DNA from: Paenibacillus sp. FJAT-26967
GTDB taxonomy: Bacteria > Bacillota > Bacilli > Paenibacillales > NBRC-103111
NCBI RefSeq assembly: GCF_001541095.1
Contig: NZ_LMXH01000008.1
Location: forward strand, 62,001 to 126,000
Direction of reading: 5' to 3'
Length of the DNA stretch: 64,000 nt
The notes below the pieces were generated by a model. The model was given only the letters and a program-made list of their open reading frames with translations, made no database searches and was not told where the DNA came from. The translations under genes were made by a program, and so were the position numbers. Shown piece by piece: positions 25,383-35,014 of this stretch. Each line of letters begins with the position of its first letter. Within the stretch, counting starts at the first letter, position 1.

Positions 25383-26171
25383 ATGAACAGTTTTGTAATG
25401 AAGTGCGGAGGCAGTACGCTTGCCGCATTACCGGACTCTTTCTTTGAAGATTTGAAGAAGCTGCAGGATCAGGGCATTGTACCTGTTATCGTACACGGCG
25501 GTGGTCCGGCTATTTCTGAGACGCTAAGCCAGCTTCAGATTGAGACCGAGTTCGTGGGCGGGCTTCGCAAAACGAGCGAGCAGGTACTTGATGTGGTCGA
25601 AATGGTTTTAGCCGGACGCATTAACAAGGAAATTGTGCGGCGAATACAGCTTTCAGGTGCCAAAGCACTCGGTTTATCCGGTGTGGATGGCCGTCTCATC
25701 ACGGCGGAGCCCGTGGCTAACGCTGCCGAAGTAGGGCTTGTAGGCGACGTGAGCGATGTGAATGCGGAGCTTGTGCATGGAATCGTCGGCATGGGCTTCA
25801 TGCCTGTCATTGCTCCGATCGGTCTCGGCAGCAACGGAGGCCAGCGCTACAACATCAATGCGGATACGGCAGCAGGTGCTGTGGCCTCGCGGATCGGGAC
25901 GGAACGACTGATTGTCGTGACGGATGTGCCCGGTATTATGAAGATCGAGAACGGAGAGAAGCGGGTGCTTCCTACTGTGACGGTCGAGGAGATCGAAGCC
26001 ATGATCGCAAGCGGTGATATCTACGGAGGCATGATCCCGAAGGTACGGGCCGCCATCCAGTGTATCCAGGGCGCTGTACGCGAAGTGGTGATCGTGGACG
26101 GATCCGTTCCGGGTATTCTTAGCCAGGTACTGGCTGGCGGCAATGTAGGAACGCGAATCATAAATTTGTAG
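25383..26171 (+). CDS. argB: acetylglutamate kinase
   Basis: ArgB phosphorylates N-acetylglutamate with ATP, the second step of the pathway and often the arginine-inhibited one. The 262-residue amino-acid-kinase-fold protein has VMKCGGSTLA at the N-terminus, the VIVHGGGPAI nucleotide/substrate loop, and INADTAAGAVASRIG with the GGMIPKV segment near the C-terminus. It is short, without the N-terminal helix typical of arginine-inhibited hexameric kinases, which suggests it may be arginine-insensitive (inference). The ATG at 25383 follows GGGGGCGGAAG. It lies 43 bases after argJ. Confidence 0.96.
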   Translation: MNSFVMKCGGSTLAALPDSFFEDLKKLQDQGIVPVIVHGGGPAISETLSQLQIETEFVGGLRKTSEQVLDVVEMVLAGRINKEIVRRIQLSGAKALGLSGVDGRLITAEPVANAAEVGLVGDVSDVNAELVHGIVGMGFMPVIAPIGLGSNGGQRYNINADTAAGAVASRIGTERLIVVTDVPGIMKIENGEKRVLPTVTVEEIEAMIASGDIYGGMIPKVRAAIQCIQGAVREVVIVDGSVPGILSQVLAGGNVGTRIINL

Positions 26172-26278
26172 CATCCGTTCTGCAGCAGGCAGATTGCAGC
26201 AGAGATTCACATAACAGCAGAATTTAGAGCAAGTTTGGAAGCACTAGAAGAGACAATCTAAAGATGGGAGTGAAGAAC

Positions 26279-27469
26279 ATGGTTCAGCAGGCAAGCCGTT
26301 TATTTCCGACCTATGCCCGTTTTCCGATTACTTTGGTTAGAGGGGAAGGTAGCCGATTGTGGGATGACCAAGGCAAGGAATACATCGATCTGATGTCCGG
26401 CCTCGCAGTTGCCAATTTGGGGCACGTACCCGCACCTGTAAAAGAGAAACTGGTTGCGCAGCTCGACCAGCTTTGGCACGTATCGAATTTGTTCCACATT
26501 CCGAATCAGGAGAAGCTTGCGAAGCTTTTGACTGACAACAGCTGTGCCGATGCCGTGTTCTTTTGCTCCACCGGAGCGGAAGCCAACGAAGCGGCAATCA
26601 AGCTGGCGCGCCGTTATGCACAGAAAGTGCTGGGCGAAGACCGCCATGAAATCATTACGTTCCACCAGTCCTTCCACGGCCGTACACTGGCGACATTAAC
26701 GGCGACTGGACAGGAGAAGGTACAGGAAGGGTTCCATCCGCTGCCGGCAGGCTTCTCGTATGCGAACTTCAATGACATTGAGTCTGTTAAGAGTCTGATC
26801 AATGACCGGACTTGTGCAGTCATGATCGAAATGGTGCAGGCCGAGGGCGGCGTTATTACAGCCGATCCGGCTTTCATCAAACAACTGGCGGAGCTGTGCA
26901 AAGAGAAGAATCTGCTGCTGATTGTCGATGAGATTCAAACGGGCATGGGCCGTACGGGCAAGCTATTCGCCTACGAGCATTACGGGATTGAGCCGGATAT
27001 CTTCACCATGGCCAAAGGTCTGGGCAGCGGATTTCCGATCGGCGCTATGCTGGGCAAGGCGAAGCTTGCCCCGGCCTTCTCGGCAGGCTCCCACGGCAGC
27101 ACATTCGGCGGTACTCCGATTGCGATGGCGGCGGCTATCGCGACAGTCGAGTATATGCTGAGCGACAAGATCGCGGACCGTGCCGCTGAACTCGGCGAGT
27201 GGACTTTGAGCACATTGAATGAGAAGCTGGGGAATAATCCGCTGGTTGAGCAGATTCGCTCCAAAGGCCTGCTGATCGGAATCGTATGCAAGCAGCCGGT
27301 GGCTGAAATCATTTCGGAAATTCACGCTGCCGGTGTTCTGGTTGTCTCGGCGGGTCCGCAAGTTATCCGTCTGCTTCCGAGTCTGACCATCTCCAAAGAA
27401 GACTTGCAGCAAGGCCTTGATGTAGTATGCGATATACTGGCTGGCAAGGCTGCTGTTTTAGTACAATAA
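26279..27469 (+). CDS. argD: acetylornithine aminotransferase
   Basis: ArgD converts N-acetylglutamate semialdehyde to N-acetylornithine using pyridoxal phosphate and glutamate. The 396-residue class III aminotransferase has FCSTGAEANEAAIKLAR (phosphate binding), LLIVDEIQTGMGRTG and the PLP lysine in FTMAKGLGSGFPIGA. I place the start at ATG 26279 (MVQQASRLF), since GGGAG 8 bases upstream is a good ribosome binding site; an ATG at 26264 contains that site. It lies 107 bases after argB without an obvious terminator, so it is in the same operon. Confidence 0.95.
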   Translation: MVQQASRLFPTYARFPITLVRGEGSRLWDDQGKEYIDLMSGLAVANLGHVPAPVKEKLVAQLDQLWHVSNLFHIPNQEKLAKLLTDNSCADAVFFCSTGAEANEAAIKLARRYAQKVLGEDRHEIITFHQSFHGRTLATLTATGQEKVQEGFHPLPAGFSYANFNDIESVKSLINDRTCAVMIEMVQAEGGVITADPAFIKQLAELCKEKNLLLIVDEIQTGMGRTGKLFAYEHYGIEPDIFTMAKGLGSGFPIGAMLGKAKLAPAFSAGSHGSTFGGTPIAMAAAIATVEYMLSDKIADRAAELGEWTLSTLNEKLGNNPLVEQIRSKGLLIGIVCKQPVAEIISEIHAAGVLVVSAGPQVIRLLPSLTISKEDLQQGLDVVCDILAGKAAVLVQ

Positions 27470-27554
27470 GAGAGGCTTCCATATAGAGACTCCGGTTCTG
27501 AACGGAGCGCCCATTTTTTCGAGAAGTAAACCAATCGGTCTATCCGTACATGAC

Positions 27555-27585
27555 GGCTCTTCCTATTTTTCACAGCGGAAGAGCC
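27555..27585 (+). other. intercistronic hairpin between argD and argF
   Basis: GGCTCTTCC (27555-27563) pairs with GGAAGAGCC (27577-27585) with a T-rich loop but no following T run. It may be a processing or stability element rather than a terminator. Confidence 0.45.
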
Positions 27586-27665
27586 TCACTAATCGGTGTA
27601 GGGCAGATAAGGGGCGTCCGCATGCGGATTCTCCGACATTATGAGAGAAGAAAGGACTGACTCCT

Positions 27666-28622
27666 ATGTCCGGCACATTACAAGAAGACATGCAGACGCA
27701 GCTTAAAGGAAGAGACTTCCTGGGGCTTGTCGATTACACACCAGCAGAGTTGAACTATTTGATCAGCCTTGCCCGGGATTTGAAGGCAAAACAAAAGGCT
27801 GGAGAAGCCCATCAGCTTCTCAAAGGCAAAACGCTTGGCATGATTTTTGAGAAATCCTCCACTCGGACGCGGGTATCTTTTGAAGTAGGCATGTTTCAGC
27901 TTGGCGGACATGCGCTTTTCTTAAGTAAGAACGACATTCAGCTTGGCCGGGGGGAAACGGTTTCGGATACGGCACAGACGATGTCCCGTTACTTGGACGG
28001 TATTATGATCCGCACGTTCGCTCACCGCAATGTGGTTGACCTGGCCCGTGCCGCTACGATTCCCGTCATCAACGGGCTGACGGATTTCTCGCATCCTTGT
28101 CAGGCTTTGACAGATTACATGACCATTCAGGAGCACAAAGGAAGCCTGGAAGGCCTCAAAATCGCCTATATCGGCGATGGCAACAATATGGTTCACTCTC
28201 TGATGGTAGGGGCCGCCAAATTCGGCATGCATATTGCAGTCGCATCACCGGAAGGCTATACGCCGCAGGAAGAGCTCGTCCGTACGAGCAAGGAATTTGC
28301 GTCTCAAACAGGCGGCTCCGTTCTTGTAACGAACGATCCGAAGGAAGCGGCGGCAGATGCAGACGTGATCTACACGGATGTATGGGCAAGCATGGGCTTT
28401 GAAGCCGAGCAGCAGGAGCGGGAACGCGCATTTAGCGGTTACCAGGTCAACGAAGAGCTGATGAGCTATGCGAAGAAGGATTACCTCTTCCTGCACTGCC
28501 TGCCTGCACACCGCGGGGAAGAAGTCAGCGAAGGCGTCATCGACGGGCCGAATTCGTTCGTATTCGATCAGGCGGAGAATCGCCTGCATGCACAGAAAGC
28601 TATTATGGCTTCAATTATGTAG
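27666..28622 (+). CDS. argF: ornithine carbamoyltransferase
   Basis: ArgF joins carbamoyl phosphate to ornithine to make citrulline. The 318-residue protein has the carbamoyl-phosphate motif EKSSTRTRVSFEVGM, the HPCQALTDYMT segment and the ornithine-binding HCLPAHRGEEV near the C-terminus. The length is typical of the catabolic/anabolic OTC family; the surrounding arg genes show that it is anabolic. The ATG at 27666 follows AAAGGA with a 9-base spacing. No carAB is present in this window, so carbamoyl phosphate must come from elsewhere. Confidence 0.97.
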   Translation: MSGTLQEDMQTQLKGRDFLGLVDYTPAELNYLISLARDLKAKQKAGEAHQLLKGKTLGMIFEKSSTRTRVSFEVGMFQLGGHALFLSKNDIQLGRGETVSDTAQTMSRYLDGIMIRTFAHRNVVDLARAATIPVINGLTDFSHPCQALTDYMTIQEHKGSLEGLKIAYIGDGNNMVHSLMVGAAKFGMHIAVASPEGYTPQEELVRTSKEFASQTGGSVLVTNDPKEAAADADVIYTDVWASMGFEAEQQERERAFSGYQVNEELMSYAKKDYLFLHCLPAHRGEEVSEGVIDGPNSFVFDQAENRLHAQKAIMASIM

Positions 28623-28719
28623 AAACCGTGGGTCGCGTGGTTGGATAAATATATTTTTTCGTCTATACTCGATTATATAAAAGTTTATTTAAATTATTGC
28701 AGCAAAGGTGATGGGAAAC

Positions 28720-29955
28720 ATGGCAAAGGAAAAAATCGTGCTGGCCTATTCGGGTGGTCTGGATACATCCGTTATTCTCGCATGGCTCAAAGAAACTTAC
28801 GACGCTGAAATCATCGCGTTTACAGCCGATATCGGCCAGAAAGACGAGCTGGACGGTCTGGAAGAAAAAGCGCTCGCTACTGGCGCAAGCAAAGTCTATA
28901 TTGACGATCTCCGCGAAGAGTTTGCAAAGGACTTCATCTACCCGATGTTCCAGTCCGGTGCACTGTACGAAGGCCAATACCTGCTCGGTACGAGCATTGC
29001 GCGTCCGCTGATCGCTAAGCGCATGGTTGAGATTGCACGCGCTGAAGGCGCAACAGCAATCGCACATGGCGCAACCGGCAAGGGCAACGACCAGATCCGT
29101 TTCGAGTTGACGGCTGCTGCGTTGGCACCGGAGCTGGGCGTTATTGCTCCTTGGCGTCTGGAATCTTTCCGGGAGCAGTTCCCGGGACGCGCGGAAATGA
29201 TCGCTTATGCGGAGAAGCAGGGAATTTCTGTACAGGCTTCCGCGGCTAAGCCGTATTCAACGGACCGCAACCTGCTACATATCTCATTTGAAAGCGGCAT
29301 GCTCGAAGATCCTTGGTTCGACGCAAGTGCGGAATCCAACCGCGATATGTACGTGCTGAGCGTATCCCCGGAAGATGCGCCGGATCAGCCGGAATATATC
29401 GAGCTTGAATTTGAGAAGGGCGACTGCGTGGCGCTCAACGGCGAGAAGCTGAACCCTCTGCAAATGATGGAGAAGCTCAACGAGCTGGGCGGCAAGCATG
29501 GGATCGGACGTATCGATATGGTCGAGAATCGTTTTGTCGGCATGAAAAGCCGCGGTGTATACGAGACGCCGGGCGGTACGATCCTGTTCGCAGCTCACCG
29601 CCGGATGGAGTCGTTGACGATGGACCGCGAAGTTATGCATCTTCGGGACTCGCTGATTGCGAAATACAGCGAGCTTGTATACAACGGATTCTGGTTTGCT
29701 CCGGAACGTCTTGCGCTTCAAGCACTCGTTACGGAGAGCCAAAAGAACGTATCGGGTACAGTTCGTGCGAAGCTCTACAAAGGCAACGTCATTGCTGCCG
29801 GCGTGAAGAGTCCGGTTAGCTTGTACAACCCGGATATCGCAACGATGGAAGCAGATCCGACCCAAGCTTACGATCAAGGCGATGCAGCCGGATTTATCCG
29901 CCTGAATGCACTGCGCCTCAAAGTTAGCTCTGGGGTGGAACAGTCCGGGAAATAA
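28720..29955 (+). CDS. argG: argininosuccinate synthase
   Basis: ArgG condenses citrulline and aspartate with ATP to argininosuccinate. The 411-residue protein begins [18 protein letters not shown], where SGGLDTS is the PP-loop that binds ATP, and carries [13 protein letters not shown] and [19 protein letters not shown] choose ATG 28720, since AAGGTGAT at 28705-28712 gives correct spacing; the GTG 28708 and ATG 28711 fall in the site. The gene is 98 bases after argF with an AT-rich gap that could hold a secondary promoter. Confidence 0.97.
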   Translation: MAKEKIVLAYSGGLDTSVILAWLKETYDAEIIAFTADIGQKDELDGLEEKALATGASKVYIDDLREEFAKDFIYPMFQSGALYEGQYLLGTSIARPLIAKRMVEIARAEGATAIAHGATGKGNDQIRFELTAAALAPELGVIAPWRLESFREQFPGRAEMIAYAEKQGISVQASAAKPYSTDRNLLHISFESGMLEDPWFDASAESNRDMYVLSVSPEDAPDQPEYIELEFEKGDCVALNGEKLNPLQMMEKLNELGGKHGIGRIDMVENRFVGMKSRGVYETPGGTILFAAHRRMESLTMDREVMHLRDSLIAKYSELVYNGFWFAPERLALQALVTESQKNVSGTVRAKLYKGNVIAAGVKSPVSLYNPDIATMEADPTQAYDQGDAAGFIRLNALRLKVSSGVEQSGK

Positions 29956-30089
29956 TTTTCTGATCCCGATGTGCCGTTGAAGTGCAGGAATGCGGCATTT
30001 CGTTGTTACGGGAAGGGTTATTCCATATCAGCAGAATACTTCGTTAGAATGTAAAGAAGTACAACATACATGATCGATTAAAAAGTAAC

Positions 30090-30118
30090 GGAACGGGCCG
30101 GAAGCGGCCCGTTGTTCC
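30090..30118 (+). other. GC-rich hairpin between argG and argH
   Basis: AACGGGCCG (30092-30100), loop GAAG and CGGCCCGTT (30105-30113) form a stable stem, extended by GGAAC/GTTCC flanks with one bulge. No T run follows, so it is more likely an RNA stability or pausing element than a full terminator. Confidence 0.45.
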
Positions 30119-30143
30119 GTTCCAATCCAAGGAGGCAGAAGTC

Positions 30144-31559
30144 GTGTCCAAACTGTGGGGCGGCCGGTTCACCAAACAAACCGACCAATTAGTAGAGGAA
30201 TACACCGCTTCCATCACGTTCGATAAAGAACTGGCGGAAGAAGATATTCAGGGAAGTCTCGCTCATGTTACCATGCTGGGCAAATGCGGAATTCTTCCGC
30301 AGGAAGATGTTGAGACTATCAAGGACGGACTGAATCGCGTTCTTGGCATGATCCGCCGCGGTGAGCTGGAGTATACAGTTGCGAACGAAGACATTCATAT
30401 GAATATCGAGAAGACGCTGATCGATGAAGTGGGGCCTGTTGGAGGCAAGCTGCATACGGGCCGCAGTCGTAACGACCAAGTGGCAACGGACATGCACTTG
30501 TACCTGCGCAGCCGTGTAGTTGAATTTGTCGGCCTGCTGCAGAAGCTGCAGGAGGCACTGCTGACGCAGGCCAAAGCCAACCTCGACACCATTGTGCCGG
30601 GTTACACGCATCTGCAGCGGGCGCAGCCGATCCTGTTCGCCCATCATCTGATGGCGTACGTGTCTATGTTCCAGCGCGATATCGAGCGGCTGCAGGACAG
30701 CTACAAGCGGATCAATGTGCTTCCGCTCGGAGCGGGTGCGCTTGCGGGAACGACGTTCCCGATCGACCGTCACTTCGTAGCCGAGCAGCTTGGATTTGAT
30801 GCGGTCTACGAGAACAGTCTGGATGCGGTCAGCGACCGTGATTTCATCTTGGAGTTCTTGGCGAATGCGTCCTTCATTATGATGCACTTGTCCCGTTTTT
30901 GTGAAGAGCTTGTCCTGTGGTCGAGTACCGAGTTCGCCTTCGTCGAACTGGACGATGCCTTCTGTACGGGCAGCTCCATTATGCCACAGAAGAAGAATCC
31001 GGACGTAGCCGAGCTGGTGCGCGGCAAAACAGGCCGTGTGTACGGCAACCTCTTCGGTCTGATGACCGTCCTCAAGGCGCTTCCGCTGGCCTATAACAAA
31101 GACATGCAGGAAGACAAGGAAGGAATGCTGGATACCGTCCGTACGCTTCAAGGAGCACTGCAACTGTTCGCTCCCATGGTCGCGACGATGAAAGTCAACA
31201 AAGACCGGATGCGTCAAGCCGTTAACCAGGATTTCTCCAATGCAACTGACATTGCGGATTATCTGGTTAACAAAGGGCTGCCATTCCGTCAGGCGCATGA
31301 AGTCATCGGCAAAACGGTCCTTTACTGCATCCAGCAGGGAAAATTCTTACTCGATCTGTCGATGGAGGAATTCACACAATTCTCAACTTTATTCGGCGAA
31401 GATATTTACCAGGTTCTCCAGCCGGAGCAGGTCGTTAATGCGCGTAATGTCTACGGCGGCACTGCGGGTCCGCAAGTGGAGGGGGCAATCTCTCGGGCAG
31501 AGTCCCGTATGGGAGAAACTGTTAGTTGGGTTGACAGCATGGTTTCAAAAAGTAAATAA
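30144..31559 (+). CDS. argH: argininosuccinate lyase
   Basis: ArgH cleaves argininosuccinate to arginine and fumarate, the last step. The 471-residue fumarase/aspartase superfamily protein has the family signature [19 protein letters not shown], the N-terminal [11 protein letters not shown] and the [13 protein letters not shown] segment. The start is GTG at 30144 behind CAAGGAGG. It completes the set argC-J-B-D-F-G-H, so glutamate to arginine can run from this block given carbamoyl phosphate. It converges with vanW. Confidence 0.97.
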   Translation: MSKLWGGRFTKQTDQLVEEYTASITFDKELAEEDIQGSLAHVTMLGKCGILPQEDVETIKDGLNRVLGMIRRGELEYTVANEDIHMNIEKTLIDEVGPVGGKLHTGRSRNDQVATDMHLYLRSRVVEFVGLLQKLQEALLTQAKANLDTIVPGYTHLQRAQPILFAHHLMAYVSMFQRDIERLQDSYKRINVLPLGAGALAGTTFPIDRHFVAEQLGFDAVYENSLDAVSDRDFILEFLANASFIMMHLSRFCEELVLWSSTEFAFVELDDAFCTGSSIMPQKKNPDVAELVRGKTGRVYGNLFGLMTVLKALPLAYNKDMQEDKEGMLDTVRTLQGALQLFAPMVATMKVNKDRMRQAVNQDFSNATDIADYLVNKGLPFRQAHEVIGKTVLYCIQQGKFLLDLSMEEFTQFSTLFGEDIYQVLQPEQVVNARNVYGGTAGPQVEGAISRAESRMGETVSWVDSMVSKSK

Positions 31560-31573
31560 TGAATAAATAACTG

Positions 31574-31630
31574 AAAGGCTCATGAAATTCTTGCGGCTGG
31601 CGCAGCCCCCGCTTGATGCTCAGAGCCTTT
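31574..31630. terminator. bidirectional terminator candidate between argH and vanW
   Basis: AAAGGCTC (31574-31581) and GAGCCTTT (31623-31630) enclose an inner GGCTGGCGCAGCC hairpin. It lies between convergent genes. The T run is poor on both sides, so efficiency is uncertain. Confidence 0.4.
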
Positions 31631-31658
31631 CCTGTTTCATTCTTATCGTTGTATCCGG

Positions 31659-33107
31659 TCACGGAGATGTCTGCGACCAAGATCCGGTTACTCCGTCCTC
31701 GATGACGTTGTTTTGCGGCGGGGGTTGCTTTGCGGGTACCTTAAGCTTGCCGGTATTGGCTGCCACAACTTTGTTCTGCGGGGAGTAGCGGTCTCTGGAA
31801 ATTCTTTCCCGGGAAACGACATTCCCGTTCTGTTTTTTGATCCGGAAGGTGTCTACGATAAATCCTTGTTTACCGGGGCTTAAGACGATCTGCTGTCCTG
31901 TTTGGAGAGCCGGATTATGAACGTATTTAACAGGTGGTGAGAGGGTCTCGACTGTCGTCGACTCAATCTCATACGTCGTATCCCGTGGAATGCTTCCGAA
32001 CAGTTTAACTGTTAAGGCTGTTTCCGTCATTTCAGTGCGAATGAGGAGATGGGCATTTGTGTCGTTCCGGAAGCGAAAATTGATGTATCCTGTCGAAAAA
32101 GTTGCATCCTGCCCCATAGGTGCATAACTAATCGGCAGAGAGTGGTTTTTCCGTTCGACAATTTCCAGACCGGCCCTTAAGACGGCATTGTACAGAGTCG
32201 TGGAAACTTGGCAGATTCCGCCGCCAACTCCGGGGGTCAGCTTTCCGTTCAGAATAACGGGAGCCTCCCGGAAGCCGAACTTTTTGCCGGTCTGTTCAAT
32301 AATAGGTGCGTAATCGAAGATTTCGCCTGGCTTCAGAATGACATCATGGAGCGTCGAAGCCGTAGAACGGACGTTATGTTTGCGGCCAGCCGAGGAGCTG
32401 GTTATAGCCGTAGTGAACTGAGTAAGGAGCCGATCGATACGCTGATCGCGTAACAAGCGCAGGGTCACATCCGGTGCCTTTTGATAAAAAGGAAGCTCGA
32501 TCCCGGCAGGCTCCGCTTGCGCCAGAACATCGGGCTGTTGCAGGATCTGTTCGATGGATGCCTTCAAACGGCTTTCATTGATCGACAAGACGGTTTGTTC
32601 AGGCTCGTAGCGAATCTCATCCCAAGGGGTGATTATACGCTTGGCCGGAACAGGTTGATCGGCATAAAGAGTATGCCAAACAGCCCGGACCTTTGCTTCC
32701 AGCAGGCGAAGATCGACAGATAGATGAACGGCGGTCTTATGGCTGCGAAGCCGCCAGCGGTTGCGGGCGCGAGTCAGCGTGCTGCCTTCGGTCAGATCGT
32801 TGAAGTTCTGGCGAACCGCACTGTCATCTATACGTAGACCCAGCTGCTCCAGCGTGAGTGATTGGGAAGGGATCTCTGGTTTATTAGAGATAAGTTCGAT
32901 CTTCCTTTGTTTGAGCCGATCAAGCTGCTTGTTCCAATTAGTTTCAAATTCAGCGTAACCAGTACCGCCGGCAGTCCAGCCCGATATGGAGAAGGCTTCC
33001 GGGAAGGCGGGGCGAGTGCCGTAATAAAACATAGAGCCGAGCCATAATGCAGCCGCAAGAGGCACAGCGATCAAGGTTACTACCATCATGCGTTTGACTG
33101 GCCTCAT
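31659..33107 (-). CDS. VanW-family surface protein
   Basis: The 482-residue protein has an N-terminal membrane anchor or uncleaved signal (MRPVKRMMVVTLIAVPLAAA), a peptidoglycan-binding-like N-terminal region, and the VanW domain with GKLTPGVGGGICQVSTTLYN and HSLPISYAP in the middle to C-terminal part, then a G5-like beta segment. VanW proteins occur in vancomycin-resistance clusters and widely in Firmicutes envelopes, but no enzymatic role is established, and no van genes lie nearby. The start is ATG at 33107 with AAGGAGCTT upstream; the frame stays open 79 codons further but without a ribosome binding site. It is transcribed toward argH and diverges from ftsE. Confidence 0.85.
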   Translation of the reverse strand: MRPVKRMMVVTLIAVPLAAALWLGSMFYYGTRPAFPEAFSISGWTAGGTGYAEFETNWNKQLDRLKQRKIELISNKPEIPSQSLTLEQLGLRIDDSAVRQNFNDLTEGSTLTRARNRWRLRSHKTAVHLSVDLRLLEAKVRAVWHTLYADQPVPAKRIITPWDEIRYEPEQTVLSINESRLKASIEQILQQPDVLAQAEPAGIELPFYQKAPDVTLRLLRDQRIDRLLTQFTTAITSSSAGRKHNVRSTASTLHDVILKPGEIFDYAPIIEQTGKKFGFREAPVILNGKLTPGVGGGICQVSTTLYNAVLRAGLEIVERKNHSLPISYAPMGQDATFSTGYINFRFRNDTNAHLLIRTEMTETALTVKLFGSIPRDTTYEIESTTVETLSPPVKYVHNPALQTGQQIVLSPGKQGFIVDTFRIKKQNGNVVSRERISRDRYSPQNKVVAANTGKLKVPAKQPPPQNNVIEDGVTGSWSQTSP

Positions 33108-33370
33108 AAGAAGCTCCTTTGGTTTTCTTTGTAGAGTGTTGACTATCGGATTTAAAGAAACAGCTAATTCAGGGCGGATGTCTGTTCTATATGTGTATCG
33201 AGATAATCGGACAAATATGCCTTTGGGCGAAAACAGGCGAAAACGCAACATTTTCCGCGGTAAGTGTGAAAACATGTTGAATATTCCCCTTTTTTTAAAG
33301 GATTTTTGAGATGGTTGTCGAACTTCATAGGGAGCTAGGATCAATCCGCCATTAACAGGAAGTGATGATT

Positions 33371-34057
33371 TTGATCGAGATGCAGGATGTTTGGAAGACC
33401 TATCCGAACGGGACTCACGCGCTGCGTGGAATCGACGTTAAAGTCGACCGCAACGAATTTGTTTATATTGTCGGTCCCTCGGGAGCTGGTAAATCGACCT
33501 TTATGAAGCTGATTTATCGGGAAGAAAGGCCTACAAAAGGACAAATTTTTGTTAATGGGTTTAATATCGAGAAGGTGAAGCAGCGCAAAATTCCGTATGT
33601 CCGCCGTAATATCGGCGTTATTTTCCAAGACTATCGTTTGCTGCCGAAACTGACCGTTTTTGAGAATATTGCTTTCGCGATGGAGGTCATTGAGGCTCCG
33701 AAGAAGCTCATCAAGAAGCGGACGATGGAAGTCCTCGATCTGGTGCACCTCAAGGACAAAGCAAATAACCTGCCAGGACAGCTGTCCGGTGGTGAACAAC
33801 AACGTATAGCTATTGCTCGGGCAATAGTAAATAACCCTGCGGTTATCGTCGCAGACGAACCGACAGGGAATCTAGACCCGGATACTTCGTGGGGGATAAT
33901 GAAGCTCTTGGAAGAAATTAATTTCCGGGGTACAACGATCATGATGGCCACACACAACAAAGAAATTGTAAACACAATGCGCAAACGCGTAATTGCTATC
34001 GAGAACGGTCTCATTGCCCGTGACGAGCTGCGAGGTGAGTACGGCTATGAAGAGTAG
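33371..34057 (+). CDS. ftsE: cell division ATP-binding protein FtsE
   Basis: FtsE is the ATPase of the FtsEX complex, which activates wall hydrolases at the membrane. The 228-residue ABC protein has Walker A GPSGAGKST, signature LSGGEQQR and Walker B VIVADEPTGNLD. I choose TTG at 33371, giving the usual start (M)IEMQDVWKTYPNG; GGAAGTGAT at 33358-33366 is its ribosome binding site, and the upstream GTG and ATG overlap that site. With this start the length matches that typical of Bacillales FtsE. It overlaps ftsX by 11 bases. Confidence 0.95.
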   Translation: MIEMQDVWKTYPNGTHALRGIDVKVDRNEFVYIVGPSGAGKSTFMKLIYREERPTKGQIFVNGFNIEKVKQRKIPYVRRNIGVIFQDYRLLPKLTVFENIAFAMEVIEAPKKLIKKRTMEVLDLVHLKDKANNLPGQLSGGEQQRIAIARAIVNNPAVIVADEPTGNLDPDTSWGIMKLLEEINFRGTTIMMATHNKEIVNTMRKRVIAIENGLIARDELRGEYGYEE

Positions 34058-34964
34058 GACACTGACCCGTCACTTGCGGGAAGGCTTTCGCAATATTATC
34101 CGTAACGGGTGGATGACGTTCGCGTCGATCTCCTCGATTACCATATCGCTCTTTATCCTTGGCGTGTTCCTGCTGCTGTCACTGAATGTGAATTACGTAG
34201 CAGATCAAATAGAAAAGCAAGTCGAAATACGCGTTTACATGGATATAAATATCCCAGATGATCAGACCAACCGGCTTAAGCAAGAGCTTATGGCTATGTC
34301 TGAGGTAAAGAATGTCACCTTCGTTTCGAAGGAGCAGGGCCTGATTGATTTGCGTGAAAGGCTTGGCGAGGAAGGCAAAGGATTCCTGGACGGATTCGAT
34401 GGAGACGAGAACCCTCTGCCGCCGGCTTTTAAAGTAGAGGTTAAAGATCCCCGTCAGGTGGCAACAGTTGCGGGCAAGATCAACCAGATGAACGAAGGTA
34501 AAGAAACCAAGCTGATCGATAGTGTCAAGTACGGCCAGGGAACCGTAGAGAACATGTTCAAAATCACGGAAATTGTCCGGAATGTCGGACTCGTGCTGGT
34601 TGCTCTGCTTGCCTTCACCTCGATATTCTTGATTGCTAACACGATTAAGCTGACTATTGTTGCCCGTCGCAGAGAGATTTCCATCATGAAGCTGGTCGGT
34701 GCTACCAATTCATTTATCCGCTGGCCTTTCTTTATCGAAGGTGCCTTGCTTGGTATAGGTGGATCTGCTGTTCCGGTAATAGTCCTGTTGTATGGATATT
34801 CCAAATTGGTAGATGTAAGCAAGAGTGATTTAAGTATGGTATTTATTCAATTGAAGCCTTTTGGTGAAATCAGTTTTGTCATTGCCGGTTTGCTGCTTAG
34901 TCTCGGTTTTCTGATTGGAATCTGGGGCAGTATCATTTCCGTGCGTAAGTTTCTCAAAGTGTAA
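34047..34964 (+). CDS. ftsX: cell division protein FtsX
   Basis: FtsX is the membrane subunit that passes FtsE's ATP cycle to an extracellular wall hydrolase. The 305-residue protein has one N-terminal membrane segment (WMTFASISSITISLFILGVF), an extracellular domain of about 120 residues, and three C-terminal segments including VGLVLVALLAFTSIFLIANT. The conserved RRREISIMKLVGATN cytoplasmic loop is present. The ATG at 34047 lies inside ftsE behind GAGGTGAG. The next gene is the likely hydrolase partner. Confidence 0.95.
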   Translation: MKSRTLTRHLREGFRNIIRNGWMTFASISSITISLFILGVFLLLSLNVNYVADQIEKQVEIRVYMDINIPDDQTNRLKQELMAMSEVKNVTFVSKEQGLIDLRERLGEEGKGFLDGFDGDENPLPPAFKVEVKDPRQVATVAGKINQMNEGKETKLIDSVKYGQGTVENMFKITEIVRNVGLVLVALLAFTSIFLIANTIKLTIVARRREISIMKLVGATNSFIRWPFFIEGALLGIGGSAVPVIVLLYGYSKLVDVSKSDLSMVFIQLKPFGEISFVIAGLLLSLGFLIGIWGSIISVRKFLKV

Positions 34965-35014
34965 ACGTGAGCAGGATCAAACGCGTGCACAATGTGTAAG
35001 AGGAGGATCAACAC

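Noticed and set aside
30189-31298. 369-codon minus-strand frame over argH
   Set aside because: Antisense shadow of a gene with intact lyase signature.
31659-33107. Vancomycin-resistance locus, suggested by vanW
   Set aside because: No vanH, vanX or D-Ala-D-Lac ligase gene is present; VanW-domain proteins are common outside resistance clusters.
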